Origin: Bacteroidota bacterium
GTDB taxonomy: Bacteria > Bacteroidota > Bacteroidia > B-17B0 > Aurantibacillaceae
Direction: 5' to 3'
DNA length: 64,000 bases
NCBI GenBank assembly: GCA_013288015.1
Contig: JABDCR010000003.1
Coordinates: forward strand, 27,368 to 91,367
Part shown: positions 36,114 to 45,083 of the stretch, in pieces
Numbering within the stretch: position 1 is the first letter of the stretch
Layout of the letters: every line of letters begins with the position of its first letter
Notes under the pieces: generated by a model
Told to the model about the DNA's origin: nothing
What the model saw: the letters and a program-made list of their open reading frames with translations, nothing else
The model's database searches: none
Translations under genes and position numbers: made by a program

Positions 36114-37121
36114 ATGATTTCTACTGATATTGCAATTATAGGTGCTGGTCCGGTTGGTTTATTTGCCATTTTTGAATGTGGTTTACTTAAAATGCGTTGC
36201 CATTTAATTGATTATTTACCTCAAGCAGGCGGACAACTTACTGAGATTTATCCTAAAAAACCCATTTACGATATACCGGGTTACCCTACTATTTTGGCGC
36301 AAGAGTTGGTTGATAATTTAATGAAACAAGCCGAGCCTTTTAAACCGGGTTTTACTTTTGGTGAGCGTGTTGAAAGTTTAGATAAACGTGGCGAAGGAGA
36401 TTTTGTACTTACCACAAACATGGGTACAAAAATACATAGCAAGGTTGTTGTTATTGCAGGTGGTTTAGGTTGTTTTGAGCCACGCAAGCCCGAAACAGAA
36501 GGTTTAGAACAGTTTGAAAACGGAAAAGGTGTTGCCTATATGGTGCTTGACCCCGAAAAATTCAGAAATAAAAAAGTAGTGTTAGCTGGTGGTGGTGATA
36601 GTGCTTTAGATTGGGCCATACATTTACAACCCATTGCAAAAGAACTTACATTGATTCACCGTAGCGAATCTTTCCGTGGTGCGCCTGATTCGGTAAGCAA
36701 AGTAATGCAGCTAGTTGCCGATAAAAAAATTAATCTTTTATTAAATAGCAACCTTACAAAAGTTAATGGTAACGGACATTTACAAAATGTTGAAGTGCAA
36801 AATAAAGCAGGCGAGCTAAGTGTTATTGAGACAGATGATTTAATTCCGCTGTTTGGGTTAAGTCCGAAACTTGGACCCATTGAAGATTGGAATTTACAAA
36901 TAGATAAAAACGCTATTGAAGTAAATACAGAAGATTATAGCACCAACATACCGGGCATTTATGCCATTGGCGATATAAACACCTACAAAAACAAACTGAA
37001 ACTTATTTTGTGTGGTTTTCACGAAGCGGCTTTAATGAGCCACAGTGCTTACAAATACATGAACCCCGGTGTTAAATATACCATGAAATATACTACCGTT
37101 AACGGAGTGAACACTTTTTAA
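36114..37121 (+). CDS. ferredoxin/flavodoxin-NADP reductase, TrxR-like type
   Basis: 335-residue FAD enzyme of the YumC-like ferredoxin-NADP reductase group. It looks like thioredoxin reductase but lacks the CxxC pair. FAD binding is at GAGPVGLFA (9-17), the second nucleotide site at LAGGGDSALDW, and the FAD-closing motif at GIYAIGDINTYKNKLKLI. It moves electrons between NADPH and ferredoxin or flavodoxin. A close paralogue is at 57.3-58.3 kb in the sulfur operon; most of both sequences is the same. This copy is next to a protein phosphatase gene four bases on, with no sulfur genes, so it may be the general-purpose enzyme. Confidence 0.88.
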   Translation: MISTDIAIIGAGPVGLFAIFECGLLKMRCHLIDYLPQAGGQLTEIYPKKPIYDIPGYPTILAQELVDNLMKQAEPFKPGFTFGERVESLDKRGEGDFVLTTNMGTKIHSKVVVIAGGLGCFEPRKPETEGLEQFENGKGVAYMVLDPEKFRNKKVVLAGGGDSALDWAIHLQPIAKELTLIHRSESFRGAPDSVSKVMQLVADKKINLLLNSNLTKVNGNGHLQNVEVQNKAGELSVIETDDLIPLFGLSPKLGPIEDWNLQIDKNAIEVNTEDYSTNIPGIYAIGDINTYKNKLKLILCGFHEAALMSHSAYKYMNPGVKYTMKYTTVNGVNTF

Positions 37122-37125
37122 TTAG

Positions 37126-37587
37126 ATGCAAAAAATTTTATTTGTGTGTTTAGGTAACATTTGTCGTTCGCCTTTGGGTGAGGGCATTATGCTACATTTT
37201 ATTGAAGAGAAAAATTTAGAAAATCGTTTTCAGGTAGATTCTGCAGGCACTGCGGGTTATCATATAAACGAAGCACCCGACCATAGAACTATTGCCAACG
37301 CCAAAAAAAACGGCGTAGATATTAGCAAATTACGTGCACGTAAATTTACCCCGGAAGATTTTGATGCCTTTGATAAAATTTATGTGATGGACGAAAGTAA
37401 TTATGGCAACGTGCTTGCGCTTGCACAAAATACCGAACACAAAAACAAAGTAGATTATTTATTAAACGTGTTGCACCCACAGCAAAACAAACATGTACCC
37501 GACCCTTATTACGGAACCGAGAAAGATTTTGAAGCTGTTTTTCAACTGGTATACAAAGCTTGCCAAAAAATTGTAGAAACTGTATAG
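37126..37587 (+). CDS. low-molecular-weight protein-tyrosine phosphatase
   Basis: 153-residue phosphatase with the P-loop C8-LGNIC-R14-S (FVCLGNICRSPLGE) and the general-acid aspartate in the late DPYYGTEKDFE segment. Such enzymes dephosphorylate tyrosine kinases of exopolysaccharide systems, or arsenate reductase substrates in other branches; the substrate here is not evident. It begins four bases after the reductase gene and is probably cotranscribed. Fold and catalytic residues are complete. Confidence 0.93.
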   Translation: MQKILFVCLGNICRSPLGEGIMLHFIEEKNLENRFQVDSAGTAGYHINEAPDHRTIANAKKNGVDISKLRARKFTPEDFDAFDKIYVMDESNYGNVLALAQNTEHKNKVDYLLNVLHPQQNKHVPDPYYGTEKDFEAVFQLVYKACQKIVETV

Positions 37588-37758
37588 TTTTTAATCTAAA
37601 GATTGTAGCATTCCGTCTAAAAGTGCTGATTTTACTGCATTTCTGATGTTTTTTAACATAAAAGACCTGATAAGTGCCTGTTAAAAAGGAGGATATCTAG
37701 AATTATATTTATATTATTGTAAATGTAACATTTTCAAAAAATTTACGTTATAAAGTAG

Positions 37759-39252
37759 ATGAAGAACTGCCTTTTATCCATACTGATTTTTCTAAGCATG
37801 CTTTCGGGTAGCATGGCGCAGCAATTTGTTGCCCAGGATGACCCCATTGCTGCCGCGCTTGATAGTTTGGCTACCAAAAAAGTACTGGATAAATTATATG
37901 CTAAGCCCGTTTCGTTAAAAAACAAGTTTGGTTATGCTCCCGATTCTATTCCCCATTTCGATGATTTTGTATATGAAAACCGCTTAGCTAAGTTAGATGC
38001 GGCCTCTCCGTTTGATTTACAGTTTAATGCTACTGTAAAACCATATATAGAGATGTATTTAAGAAGAAGAGTTTTATTATCCAGAATGCTCGGGTTGTCT
38101 CAACTATACTATCCTATGTTTGAAGAGATTTTTGATAAGTACAACATTCCTTTAGAATTAAAAAACCTAGCCGTAATTGAATCTGCATTAAACCCTGTGG
38201 CACGTTCAAGAGCAGGGGCTATGGGTCTTTGGCAGTTTATGTACCCAACCGGAAAATTGTATGGCTTAAATGTTACCTCGTACATTGATGAGCGTGCCGA
38301 CCCTTATAAAGCAACTATTGCAGCAGCCGAGTACTTGCAGTTTTTATACAAAATGTTTAACGATTGGCAAATGGTTTTAGCGGCTTACAATGCCGGTCCG
38401 GGAACCATTAACCGTGCTATCAGACGTAGCGGGGGCAAAAAAACATATTGGGAAATTAGACCATATCTGCCAATAGAAACTCAAGCTTATGTACCTGCGT
38501 TTATCGCAGCTAATTATGCCATGAATTATTACCCCGAGCACAATATTTATCCTGATGTGCCTCGAAAAACCTATTTTGAATTAGATACCGTTATTATTAA
38601 AGAACCACTTTCTTTTCAGCAATTAGCAGGCGTTTTAGATGTAACTACCGAGGAAATACAATATTTTAACCCTATTTATAAAAAACAAGTTATACCTGCA
38701 GGTGGCAATGTACTTACTATGCCTAAAAGCGTAATCGGAAAATTTGTAACCAACGAAGAAGAAATTTACGCCATGCTTCGCAAACAAAACGAAGAGCAAA
38801 AAACACTTGTACAAACACAGATTAAAGAAATTCAGATATTACATACTGTAAAAACAGGCGAAAGACTAAGCACTATTGCCCACAAGTATGGTGTTACCGT
38901 AGGTGACATAACCACCTGGAATTTAGTAGGTAAAAAAGGCTTAAGACCGGGTAGAAAACTGGTTATTTATAAAGCTGAAAAACCAATTGCACCTAAGGAT
39001 ACAGCTAAAAAAACAGACCCTAGTTTAGCAGACAAAAATGCACAAGGCGATAAAAAACTGGTTGCCGAAACAACAACAACAAACGCTGAAACAACAGGTG
39101 TTAAAGAGGATACTTATATTGTAAAACCAGGAGATTATTTTTATAAAATAGCCCGTGAGCACAACATTTCTGTTGATGACTTGCTTCAAATGAATGGGCT
39201 AACCAGAAAGTCTGCCATCTCTGCCGGACAAAAATTAAAGCTTACTAAATAA
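37759..39252 (+). CDS. lytic transglycosylase with LysM domains (MltD-like)
   Basis: 497-residue periplasmic murein hydrolase with a signal peptide (MKNCLLSILIFLSMLSGSMAQ). The SLT domain (about 120-270) has the catalytic Glu in AVIESALNPVARS, with AGAMGLWQF and AAYNAGPGTINRAI. Three regions match LysM-type peptidoglycan binding: a weak one after residue 270 (FQQLAGVLDVTTEEIQYFNP), then clear ones at HTVKTGERLSTIAHKYGV and YIVKPGDYFYKIAREHNI. It cleaves glycan strands to 1,6-anhydro ends during wall growth and recycling. It is separated from the phosphatase by 170 bases with no clear regulatory element. Confidence 0.93.
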   Translation: MKNCLLSILIFLSMLSGSMAQQFVAQDDPIAAALDSLATKKVLDKLYAKPVSLKNKFGYAPDSIPHFDDFVYENRLAKLDAASPFDLQFNATVKPYIEMYLRRRVLLSRMLGLSQLYYPMFEEIFDKYNIPLELKNLAVIESALNPVARSRAGAMGLWQFMYPTGKLYGLNVTSYIDERADPYKATIAAAEYLQFLYKMFNDWQMVLAAYNAGPGTINRAIRRSGGKKTYWEIRPYLPIETQAYVPAFIAANYAMNYYPEHNIYPDVPRKTYFELDTVIIKEPLSFQQLAGVLDVTTEEIQYFNPIYKKQVIPAGGNVLTMPKSVIGKFVTNEEEIYAMLRKQNEEQKTLVQTQIKEIQILHTVKTGERLSTIAHKYGVTVGDITTWNLVGKKGLRPGRKLVIYKAEKPIAPKDTAKKTDPSLADKNAQGDKKLVAETTTTNAETTGVKEDTYIVKPGDYFYKIAREHNISVDDLLQMNGLTRKSAISAGQKLKLTK

Positions 39253-39336
39253 GCTTTTCACTTAAAAAAATCATTTTTCTTAGCGCTCTTGAAAAATTAA
39301 TCGCATTGATTATCAATTAAATATAACTTATTTTAG

Positions 39337-39377
39337 TACTATGTGTTGCATAGTAGTAAATAAAACACTTATCTTTG
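39337..39377 (+). promoter_or_regulatory. padR-pspC promoter with overlapping operator
   Basis: The -33 TTG (39346-39348) and -7 TATCTTTG (39370-39377) are 21 bases apart, a full consensus match. The TTG lies within the inverted repeat TACTATG-TGTTG-CATAGTA (39337-39355), extendable to ten bases with one mismatch. The overlap is what a PadR autorepressor site would look like. Confidence 0.7.
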
Positions 39378-39423
39378 CATAACAATTAACCGAGTAAAAT
39401 ATAAACAGAATTAAAATATAAAA

Positions 39424-39774
39424 ATGAAACAAACTATCAATACAGAAAACACACAATCGCAAATGCGCAAAGGCGTATTAGAGTTGTGTACTTTATCGGT
39501 GTTGGCTATTGGAGAAGCTTATCCAACTGAAATCATAGAGCAACTTAAAAGTTCTAAAATGATGATTGTGGAAGGAACCCTTTATCCATTACTAACCCGT
39601 TTAAAAAACGCAAACTACCTAACCTATCGTTGGGAAGAATCAACCTCGGGGCCACCTCGTAAATATTATAAGTTAACTCCGGAGGGAGAAGCTCTTTTAA
39701 AAGAACTTGAAAATACCTGGGATGAAATGGTAGATGCTGTAAATAAATTATTAAAAGAAAACAAAAACAAATAA
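39424..39774 (+). CDS. PadR-family transcriptional regulator
   Basis: 116-residue winged-helix regulator of the PadR family. The recognition part is MRKGVLELCTLSVLAIGEAY, with LTRLKNANYLTYRWEES and GPPRKYYKLTPEGEALL following the family's wing and C-terminal dimer helix. It precedes the PspC gene by 18 bases and almost certainly represses the pair through the inverted repeat at 39337-39355. PadR proteins often control envelope-stress genes beside them, which suits the PspC-domain neighbour. The inducing signal is unknown. Confidence 0.92.
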   Translation: MKQTINTENTQSQMRKGVLELCTLSVLAIGEAYPTEIIEQLKSSKMMIVEGTLYPLLTRLKNANYLTYRWEESTSGPPRKYYKLTPEGEALLKELENTWDEMVDAVNKLLKENKNK

Positions 39775-39792
39775 AATATTAAAAATACAATC

Positions 39793-41550
39793 ATGAACAA
39801 AACACTCACCATAAATCTTGCAGGCTTAGTCTTTAATATAGAAGAAAATGCCTACCAGTTACTAAAAGATTATTTAGCTGCCATAAAAAATCAGTTTAAA
39901 AACGAAGAAGGCTGCGATGAAATTGTAGCTGATATTGAGGCTCGTTTGGCTGAATTATTAAAAGCTAAAACCCACGAAGGCAAACAAGTGTTGGTAGACG
40001 CAGACATACACGAAGCCATTAATGTAATGGGTAAACCAAGTGATTTTGAAGAAAACACTTCAGAAGAAAAACAAAGTGGCTCTACATCACACAACCAAAA
40101 AACTTACTATACCAATAAAACACGCCGTGTTTTTAGAGATGGCGATAATAAAGTTTTAGGGGGAGTTTGCTCGGGTATAGCTTCTTATTTTGATACCGAC
40201 CCTTTATGGATTCGTTTAGCTTTAGTGGTTTTATTTTTCGGATTTGGCTCTGGTCTTTTACTTTATATTATTCTTTGGATAATAATTCCGGAAGCTAAAA
40301 CAACGGCCGAAAAGCTTGAAATGCGTGGCGACCCCATAGACATTAATACTATCAGCCAGACAATAAAAGAAGAAGCCTCGCAATTAAAAAACCGCGTACA
40401 AGATTTTGGCAATGGCGTAAAAAACGAATTTACTTCGCAACGCAGTCAAAGTGTAGGAAATAAAATAGGCAATCTTATTTACACCATTTTTCATGGTATT
40501 TTTAAAGTTATTTCCAAGATTTTTGGTGCCTTGTTTGTGTTATTTGGTACTTTACTATTTGTTGCTCTCTTATTAGTTCTATTTAATGTTGGCACTATTG
40601 ATGGGCTTAGTGTAAATGAGTTTTTACACACATTTGCCGGAGCAGATTTTCCCATGTTTTGGTTTAAAACAGGTTTAGCTATGTGTGTTGGCATACCACT
40701 TTGTATGATGGTTTACAAAGGGCTTAAACTTGTTTTAGGTATAAAAACTTCGTACCGTTGGTTAAACTTATCTACCGGTATATTATGGGTAATCGGTCTG
40801 GTATTATGTCTGTATTTATCAATGAGCTTACTTAGTGATTTTTCGGAAGAAGCACCTTTAAAAACTCAAATAGATGTGCATTTTACTAATACCGATACTT
40901 TAATTGTGAAGTCAAACAAAATCTATCAAAAAAACACAACTGATTTAGATTTTGGATTTGATAACGACCGTTGGTTAATTAATAATACAGTAGAACCATC
41001 TGTTTGGTGGGGCAAACCAAGAGTAAAAATCATTACTTCAGAAAATGATAGTGTCTCTGTGTTCATGATTAAAACAGCCGGAGGGAAGCAAAAAACCGAA
41101 GCCTCGTTGCGCGCAAAAAACATTAACTATACCGCATCGCAGCAAGGCTCGGTTTTATTGCTTGATAATTATTTTTCGTTTGTAAACACAGATAAGTATA
41201 GAAATCAAGGAGTGGATATGCTTATTAAACTACCTAAAAATAAAATTGTTTATTTAGATAATAGCTTAAAATACCAATGGTATGATATTGAGAATGTTAA
41301 TGGCATTGGTGATGCTGAAATGAGTGGCAAGTACTGGAAAATGACTGAAAACGGATTGACTTGTTTAAGCTGCACAAAAGAAGAGTTAATGAATAATAAA
41401 GACTCTGTTGATGTACATGAACATACAATAAATATAAACGACAGCAATGCTCAGGTTCACATTAATAAACATGGCATTGAGATAAACTCAAAAGAAGCAC
41501 ATGTAAAAATATCGGGTGATGGAATTAAAGTAGAAGAGAAGAAGAAATAA
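39793..41550 (+). CDS. PspC-domain membrane protein
   Basis: 585-residue membrane protein. Residues 1-100 form a cytosolic helical domain (ENAYQLLKDYLAAIKNQFK, CDEIVADIEARLAELLKAK) common before PspC in Bacteroidota. The PspC domain follows at about 113-175 (RRVFRDGDNKVLGGVCSG, IRLALVVLFFGFGSGLLLYI). Three further hydrophobic segments follow to about 345. The C-terminal 240 residues are a soluble beta-rich domain (KVKIITSENDSVSVFMIKTA, VHINKHGIEINSKEAHVKIS), like a head that folds outside. It is cotranscribed with padR and probably acts in envelope stress. Confidence 0.88.
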   Translation: MNKTLTINLAGLVFNIEENAYQLLKDYLAAIKNQFKNEEGCDEIVADIEARLAELLKAKTHEGKQVLVDADIHEAINVMGKPSDFEENTSEEKQSGSTSHNQKTYYTNKTRRVFRDGDNKVLGGVCSGIASYFDTDPLWIRLALVVLFFGFGSGLLLYIILWIIIPEAKTTAEKLEMRGDPIDINTISQTIKEEASQLKNRVQDFGNGVKNEFTSQRSQSVGNKIGNLIYTIFHGIFKVISKIFGALFVLFGTLLFVALLLVLFNVGTIDGLSVNEFLHTFAGADFPMFWFKTGLAMCVGIPLCMMVYKGLKLVLGIKTSYRWLNLSTGILWVIGLVLCLYLSMSLLSDFSEEAPLKTQIDVHFTNTDTLIVKSNKIYQKNTTDLDFGFDNDRWLINNTVEPSVWWGKPRVKIITSENDSVSVFMIKTAGGKQKTEASLRAKNINYTASQQGSVLLLDNYFSFVNTDKYRNQGVDMLIKLPKNKIVYLDNSLKYQWYDIENVNGIGDAEMSGKYWKMTENGLTCLSCTKEELMNNKDSVDVHEHTININDSNAQVHINKHGIEINSKEAHVKISGDGIKVEEKKK

Positions 41551-41565
41551 TAAATGGATTTAATT

Positions 41566-41573
41566 TATATTTG
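41566..41573 (+). promoter_or_regulatory. -7 box deciding the Rid-protein start
   Basis: TATATTTG is an exact TAnnTTTG match 18 bases before the ATG at 41592. A TTG within this box can be read as an earlier start, but it would fall inside the promoter and is rejected. Confidence 0.6.
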
Positions 41574-41591
41574 CTACTCAACACAAATAAA

Positions 41592-42017
41592 ATGAGCGCA
41601 GAAAACAAAAGCATCGATTCATCTAAAGCACCTGAGCCTGTTGGTTTATATCCGCACGCAAAAAGAGTTGGTAATTTATTATTCTTAAGCGGGGTTGGTC
41701 CGCGTGAAAGAGGTACCAAAAAAATACCGGGAGTAGAATTAGATGAAAAAGGAGCGATTGTTTCTTACGACATTGAAGCGCAATGCCACAGTGTGTTTCG
41801 CAACATTAAATACATTTTAGAAGACTCAGGTAGCAGTTGGAATAAAATAGTAGATGTAACCGTTTTTCTAACCAATATGAAAGATGACTTTACTAAATAC
41901 AATAAACTGTGGGCGGAGTATTTTAAAGAAAACCCTCCTTGCAGAACAACTATTGAAATTAATTGCCTGCCAACACCTATTGCTATTGAGTTAAAAGTTA
42001 TTGCTACAATAGACTAA
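41592..42017 (+). CDS. RidA-like protein, AmnD (2-aminomuconate deaminase) type
   Basis: 141-residue YjgF/YER057c/UK114 (Rid) protein from the ATG at 41592. It has the Rid core (GNLLFLSGVGPRERGT, KIVDVTVFLTNMKDDF, PPCRTTIEINCLPTPI) including the late Arg of CRTTIE. The GRYPHAKR-like start (GLYPHAKRVG) and KVIATI end resemble AmnD-type 2-aminomuconate deaminases more than general RidA. That would place it after the ALDH8-type enzyme in tryptophan breakdown; the assignment is by residue pattern and needs alignment. It is convergent with pruA, two bases away. Confidence 0.75.
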   Translation: MSAENKSIDSSKAPEPVGLYPHAKRVGNLLFLSGVGPRERGTKKIPGVELDEKGAIVSYDIEAQCHSVFRNIKYILEDSGSSWNKIVDVTVFLTNMKDDFTKYNKLWAEYFKENPPCRTTIEINCLPTPIAIELKVIATID

Positions 42018-42019
42018 AA

Positions 42020-43651
42020 TTAGTCTGCTTGTAAAAACGCATAACGGTAATCAGTCGGCGTAACAAAAGTTTCTTTAATTGTACGAGGAGTTACCCAACG
42101 TAGTAAATTAATTTTTGCTCCTGCTTTATCGTTTGTACCGCTACCACGTGCGCCGCCAAATGGCTGTTGACCCACTACTGCACCGGTACATTTATCGTTA
42201 ATATAAAAATTACCTGCGCTGTTTACCAGTTTTTTAGTTGCCAGTTCAATAGCGTAACGGTCTTGCGCCAAAATAGCACCCGTTAAAGCATAAATAGAAG
42301 TTGAATCAACTACTTCGCACATTTCTTCAAATTTATTTTCGTCGTACACATAAATTGTAAGTACCGGGCCAAATAACTCTTCGCACATGGTAACATATTT
42401 AGGATCTTTGGTTACAATAATAGTAGGCTCAATAAAGTATCCTTTGCTCTTATCATAATTACCACCGGCAACAATTTCCGCATCTTTATCTTTCTTAGCA
42501 GCATCAATGTATTTAGTTAGTTTATCAAAACTTTTTTCATCAATAACGGCATTAATAAAATTAGTAAAATCTTCGGTAGGGCCCATTTTCATTGATTTTA
42601 AATCAGCTACTAAAAGACTTTTTACCTCGTTCCATAAATTAGAAGGAATATAAGCGCGAGACGCTGCCGAACATTTTTGACCTTGATACTCAAATGCTCC
42701 TCTGCTAATGGCAGTAGACACTTGATTTGCGTGTGCAGATTTGTGAGCTAAAATAAAATCTTTACCGCCTGTTTCGCCAACAATGCGTGGGTACGATTTA
42801 TATTTATGAATGTTGTTGCCTATAGTTTGCCAAATATTTTGAAACACTTCAGTACTTCCGGTAAAATGTATGCCTGCAAAATCTTTATGATTAAATACAA
42901 TTTCAGCAGCATCTGGTCCACTTGGGTAAATTAAATTAATAACCCCCGCAGGTACACCTGCTTCGGTAAAAATTTCCATTAACACGTTTGCAGCATAAAC
43001 CTGTGTGTTACTTGGTTTCCAAACTACTACGTTGCCCATCATAGCACATGATGTAGGTAAGTTTCCGGCAATGGCTGTAAAGTTAAATGGGGTTAATGCG
43101 TATATAAAACCTTCTAACGGACGCCACTCTAATCTGTTCCAAACTCCGGGACCAGATATCGGTTGCTCATTATAAATTTCGGTCATAAAATGAACATTGA
43201 AGCGTAAGAAATCGGTAATCTCGCAAGCAGAATCAATCTCTGCCTGAAATGCATTTTTGCTTTGCCCCAGCATAGTTGCCGCATTTAGTTTAGCGCGGTA
43301 AGGGCCTGCAATTAATTCAGCCGCTTTTAAAAATATACTTGCACGATGTTCCCAGCTAAGATTAGCCCATTGTTCCTTAGCGGCTAAGGCCGCATCTATA
43401 GCCTGTTTCACGTGTTCTTTAGTGCTTTTATGAAAATGCCCTAGTGTATGTTTATGATCATGTGGAGGCGCTAAACGTATTTTATCGTTACTGCGAACTT
43501 CTTTGCCGCCAATGTACATTGGTATATCTAACTCTTGCGAACGTAAGTGCTTTAGCATAGCTTGCAACTCAACACGTTCTGCGCTTTTTGGAGCGTAGTT
43601 TTTAATGGGTTCGTTATATGGGGTGGGCACTTTAAAAACTCCTTTTGACAT
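42020..43651 (-). CDS. pruA: 1-pyrroline-5-carboxylate (glutamate-semialdehyde) dehydrogenase
   Basis: 543-residue NAD-dependent aldehyde dehydrogenase of the P5CDH type, oxidising glutamate-gamma-semialdehyde to glutamate in proline catabolism. Catalytic residues are the Cys in GQKCSAASRAY and the Glu in GETGGKDFIL. The start (VPTPYNEPIKNYAPKSAERV) and end (TPRTIKETFVTPTDYRYAF) are typical of the monofunctional Bacteroidota enzyme. No proline dehydrogenase gene is adjacent, so this half of the pathway is encoded alone. A TACTTTTG box on the minus strand precedes the ATG by 15 bases. Confidence 0.94.
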   Translation of the reverse strand: MSKGVFKVPTPYNEPIKNYAPKSAERVELQAMLKHLRSQELDIPMYIGGKEVRSNDKIRLAPPHDHKHTLGHFHKSTKEHVKQAIDAALAAKEQWANLSWEHRASIFLKAAELIAGPYRAKLNAATMLGQSKNAFQAEIDSACEITDFLRFNVHFMTEIYNEQPISGPGVWNRLEWRPLEGFIYALTPFNFTAIAGNLPTSCAMMGNVVVWKPSNTQVYAANVLMEIFTEAGVPAGVINLIYPSGPDAAEIVFNHKDFAGIHFTGSTEVFQNIWQTIGNNIHKYKSYPRIVGETGGKDFILAHKSAHANQVSTAISRGAFEYQGQKCSAASRAYIPSNLWNEVKSLLVADLKSMKMGPTEDFTNFINAVIDEKSFDKLTKYIDAAKKDKDAEIVAGGNYDKSKGYFIEPTIIVTKDPKYVTMCEELFGPVLTIYVYDENKFEEMCEVVDSTSIYALTGAILAQDRYAIELATKKLVNSAGNFYINDKCTGAVVGQQPFGGARGSGTNDKAGAKINLLRWVTPRTIKETFVTPTDYRYAFLQAD

Positions 43652-43666
43652 GATTTTAATTTTTTA

Positions 43667-43674
43667 CAAAAGTA
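43667..43674 (-). promoter_or_regulatory. -7 box of pruA
   Basis: On the minus strand TACTTTTG matches TAnnTTTG and lies 15 bases before the pruA start at 43651. A -33 TTG at 43703-43705 is one possible partner, at a spacing slightly above the usual range. Confidence 0.5.
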
Positions 43675-43768
43675 CAGATTTTACCGAGTTTTAAACGGCA
43701 AACAATGCTTAATTTTGTTTAAATCAGCTTTGAAAACAGGGGTATAAATATGTAATTTTAAGCCATAA

Positions 43769-44350
43769 ATGATTATTGTAGGTTTAACAGGCGGCATAGG
43801 TAGCGGAAAAAGTACCGTAGCAAAGGTTTTTGAAATACTTGGGGTAAAAATCTATAACTCTGATGAGCGGGCCAAAGAGTTATATTTTGTTCCCTACATA
43901 AAAGTAGAAATAGAAAAACTGCTGGGTAAAAAAGCTTATGTTAGTGCAACAACTTTAAACAAAAAACATATTTCCGAGAAAATATTTTCTGATAATGAGT
44001 TGTTGAAACAAGTAAATGCAATTATTCACACTGAGGTAAAAAAAGACTCTGATGCTTTTGCAAAAACACATGCAAATGAAAAATACATTATTAAAGAATC
44101 TGCTTTGTTGGTTGAAGCAAAATTGCTTTCATCGATAGATAAATTATTGGTTGTTACCTCAAACATAAATTTACGAAAACAACGTGTTGCTTTGCGTGAT
44201 GGATTTAGTGAAGAAGAAATAAGCAAGCGTATGGCTCAACAAATGCCTGAAGAAGAAAAAATAAAATTAGCGGATTGGGTACTCGAAAACAACGAGGAGA
44301 ATTTATTAATTCCACAAATAATAAAGATACACCAAAGCCTTATGGCTTAA
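43769..44350 (+). CDS. coaE: dephospho-CoA kinase
   Basis: 193-residue CoaE, which phosphorylates dephospho-CoA in the last step of coenzyme A synthesis. The P-loop is GGIGSGKST (8-16), with YNSDERAKELYF (the CoA-site Asp), EKIFSDNEL and the late KLADWVLENN. The length is normal. The 3' end overlaps by four bases the convergent gene for a small membrane protein. The upstream TAATTTTA sequence (43752-43759) is one base off the -7 consensus. Confidence 0.92.
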   Translation: MIIVGLTGGIGSGKSTVAKVFEILGVKIYNSDERAKELYFVPYIKVEIEKLLGKKAYVSATTLNKKHISEKIFSDNELLKQVNAIIHTEVKKDSDAFAKTHANEKYIIKESALLVEAKLLSSIDKLLVVTSNINLRKQRVALRDGFSEEEISKRMAQQMPEEEKIKLADWVLENNEENLLIPQIIKIHQSLMA

Positions 44351-44910
44351 AGTTCCTCTTCCTCTAACTCTCTGACTTTAACAACGCTTAAGGTCGATTC
44401 GTACAATTTAGTTTGCGGCACTACTGTTTCTAAATTACGTTTAACTACCAATTTAGGTGTTTTGTTTTTTCTCATCAACACAACTCTATATGCAAAAAAC
44501 AAAAGTACTGCCACCAAAGGACTGATTATATACCAAATAGAAATTACAGAGGGCTGCACCGTATAATTAACATCTTCAATTAAAATTTGCAACGCGTTAT
44601 CGTTTTTAAATATGTAGTAAAAATTACCTGTGCCATTGTTATCAAAAACCACTTTTTGATTTGTGCCGTTTACAATTAAATCAAGCTCATAATTATTGTT
44701 TATTAATTTAAGGCTATTAGGATTGTTAAATTTTACAATTACACGTGTGTTAGTGTATGTAAAAATATAACGAGGCAGCTGAAAACTTACATCGGCATTG
44801 CTAATCCTATTGCTTTGAAACGATTCAGCAGGTTTAACAGTTTCTTCTAACTGACGAGCCTTTATATTAAACGAAATTAATAAAACAAAAATGTATAAAA
44901 CTTTCTTCAT
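44347..44910 (-). CDS. signal-peptide and single-helix membrane protein, unknown function
   Basis: 187-residue protein I do not recognise. It begins with a signal sequence (MKKVLYIFVLLISFNIKARQ). A beta-rich region of about 90 residues follows (ADVSFQLPRYIFTYTNTRVI, NYELDLIVNGTNQKVVFDNN). One membrane helix lies near the end (ISIWYIISPLVAVLLFFAYRV) with a short cytosolic Lys/Arg- and Glu-rich tail. Topology implies a periplasmic beta domain anchored to the inner membrane. It is separated from the acyl-CoA dehydrogenase by a terminator, so it is a single-gene unit. Confidence 0.65.
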   Translation of the reverse strand: MKKVLYIFVLLISFNIKARQLEETVKPAESFQSNRISNADVSFQLPRYIFTYTNTRVIVKFNNPNSLKLINNNYELDLIVNGTNQKVVFDNNGTGNFYYIFKNDNALQILIEDVNYTVQPSVISIWYIISPLVAVLLFFAYRVVLMRKNKTPKLVVKRNLETVVPQTKLYESTLSVVKVRELEEEEL

Positions 44911-45030
44911 CTGATTTCCCTCTCTATTGTTTTAAATTACTTGTAATGTAAAATTAAAGCGTAAATTTTTGTTCCGCAATTAAAATAGACTAACCATTTA
45001 TTTTGCACGCTTAACACGATTAAAACAATA

Positions 45031-45064
45031 AAAAAAGCCGATTCTTATTCAGAATCGGCTTTTT
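45031..45064 (-). terminator. intrinsic terminator after the acyl-CoA dehydrogenase gene
   Basis: GCCGATTCT-TATTC-AGAATCGGC (45037-45059) is a perfect nine-base-pair stem, flanked by six A on one side and five T on the other, so it can work in both directions. It lies 24 bases past the stop of the minus-strand acyl-CoA dehydrogenase. Confidence 0.88.
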
Positions 45065-45083
45065 GTTTTTTAAATTTATAGAA

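Noticed and set aside
41571..41591. TTG start for the Rid protein
   Set aside because: The codon is inside the TATATTTG promoter box, and the ATG at 41592 gives the usual N-terminus.
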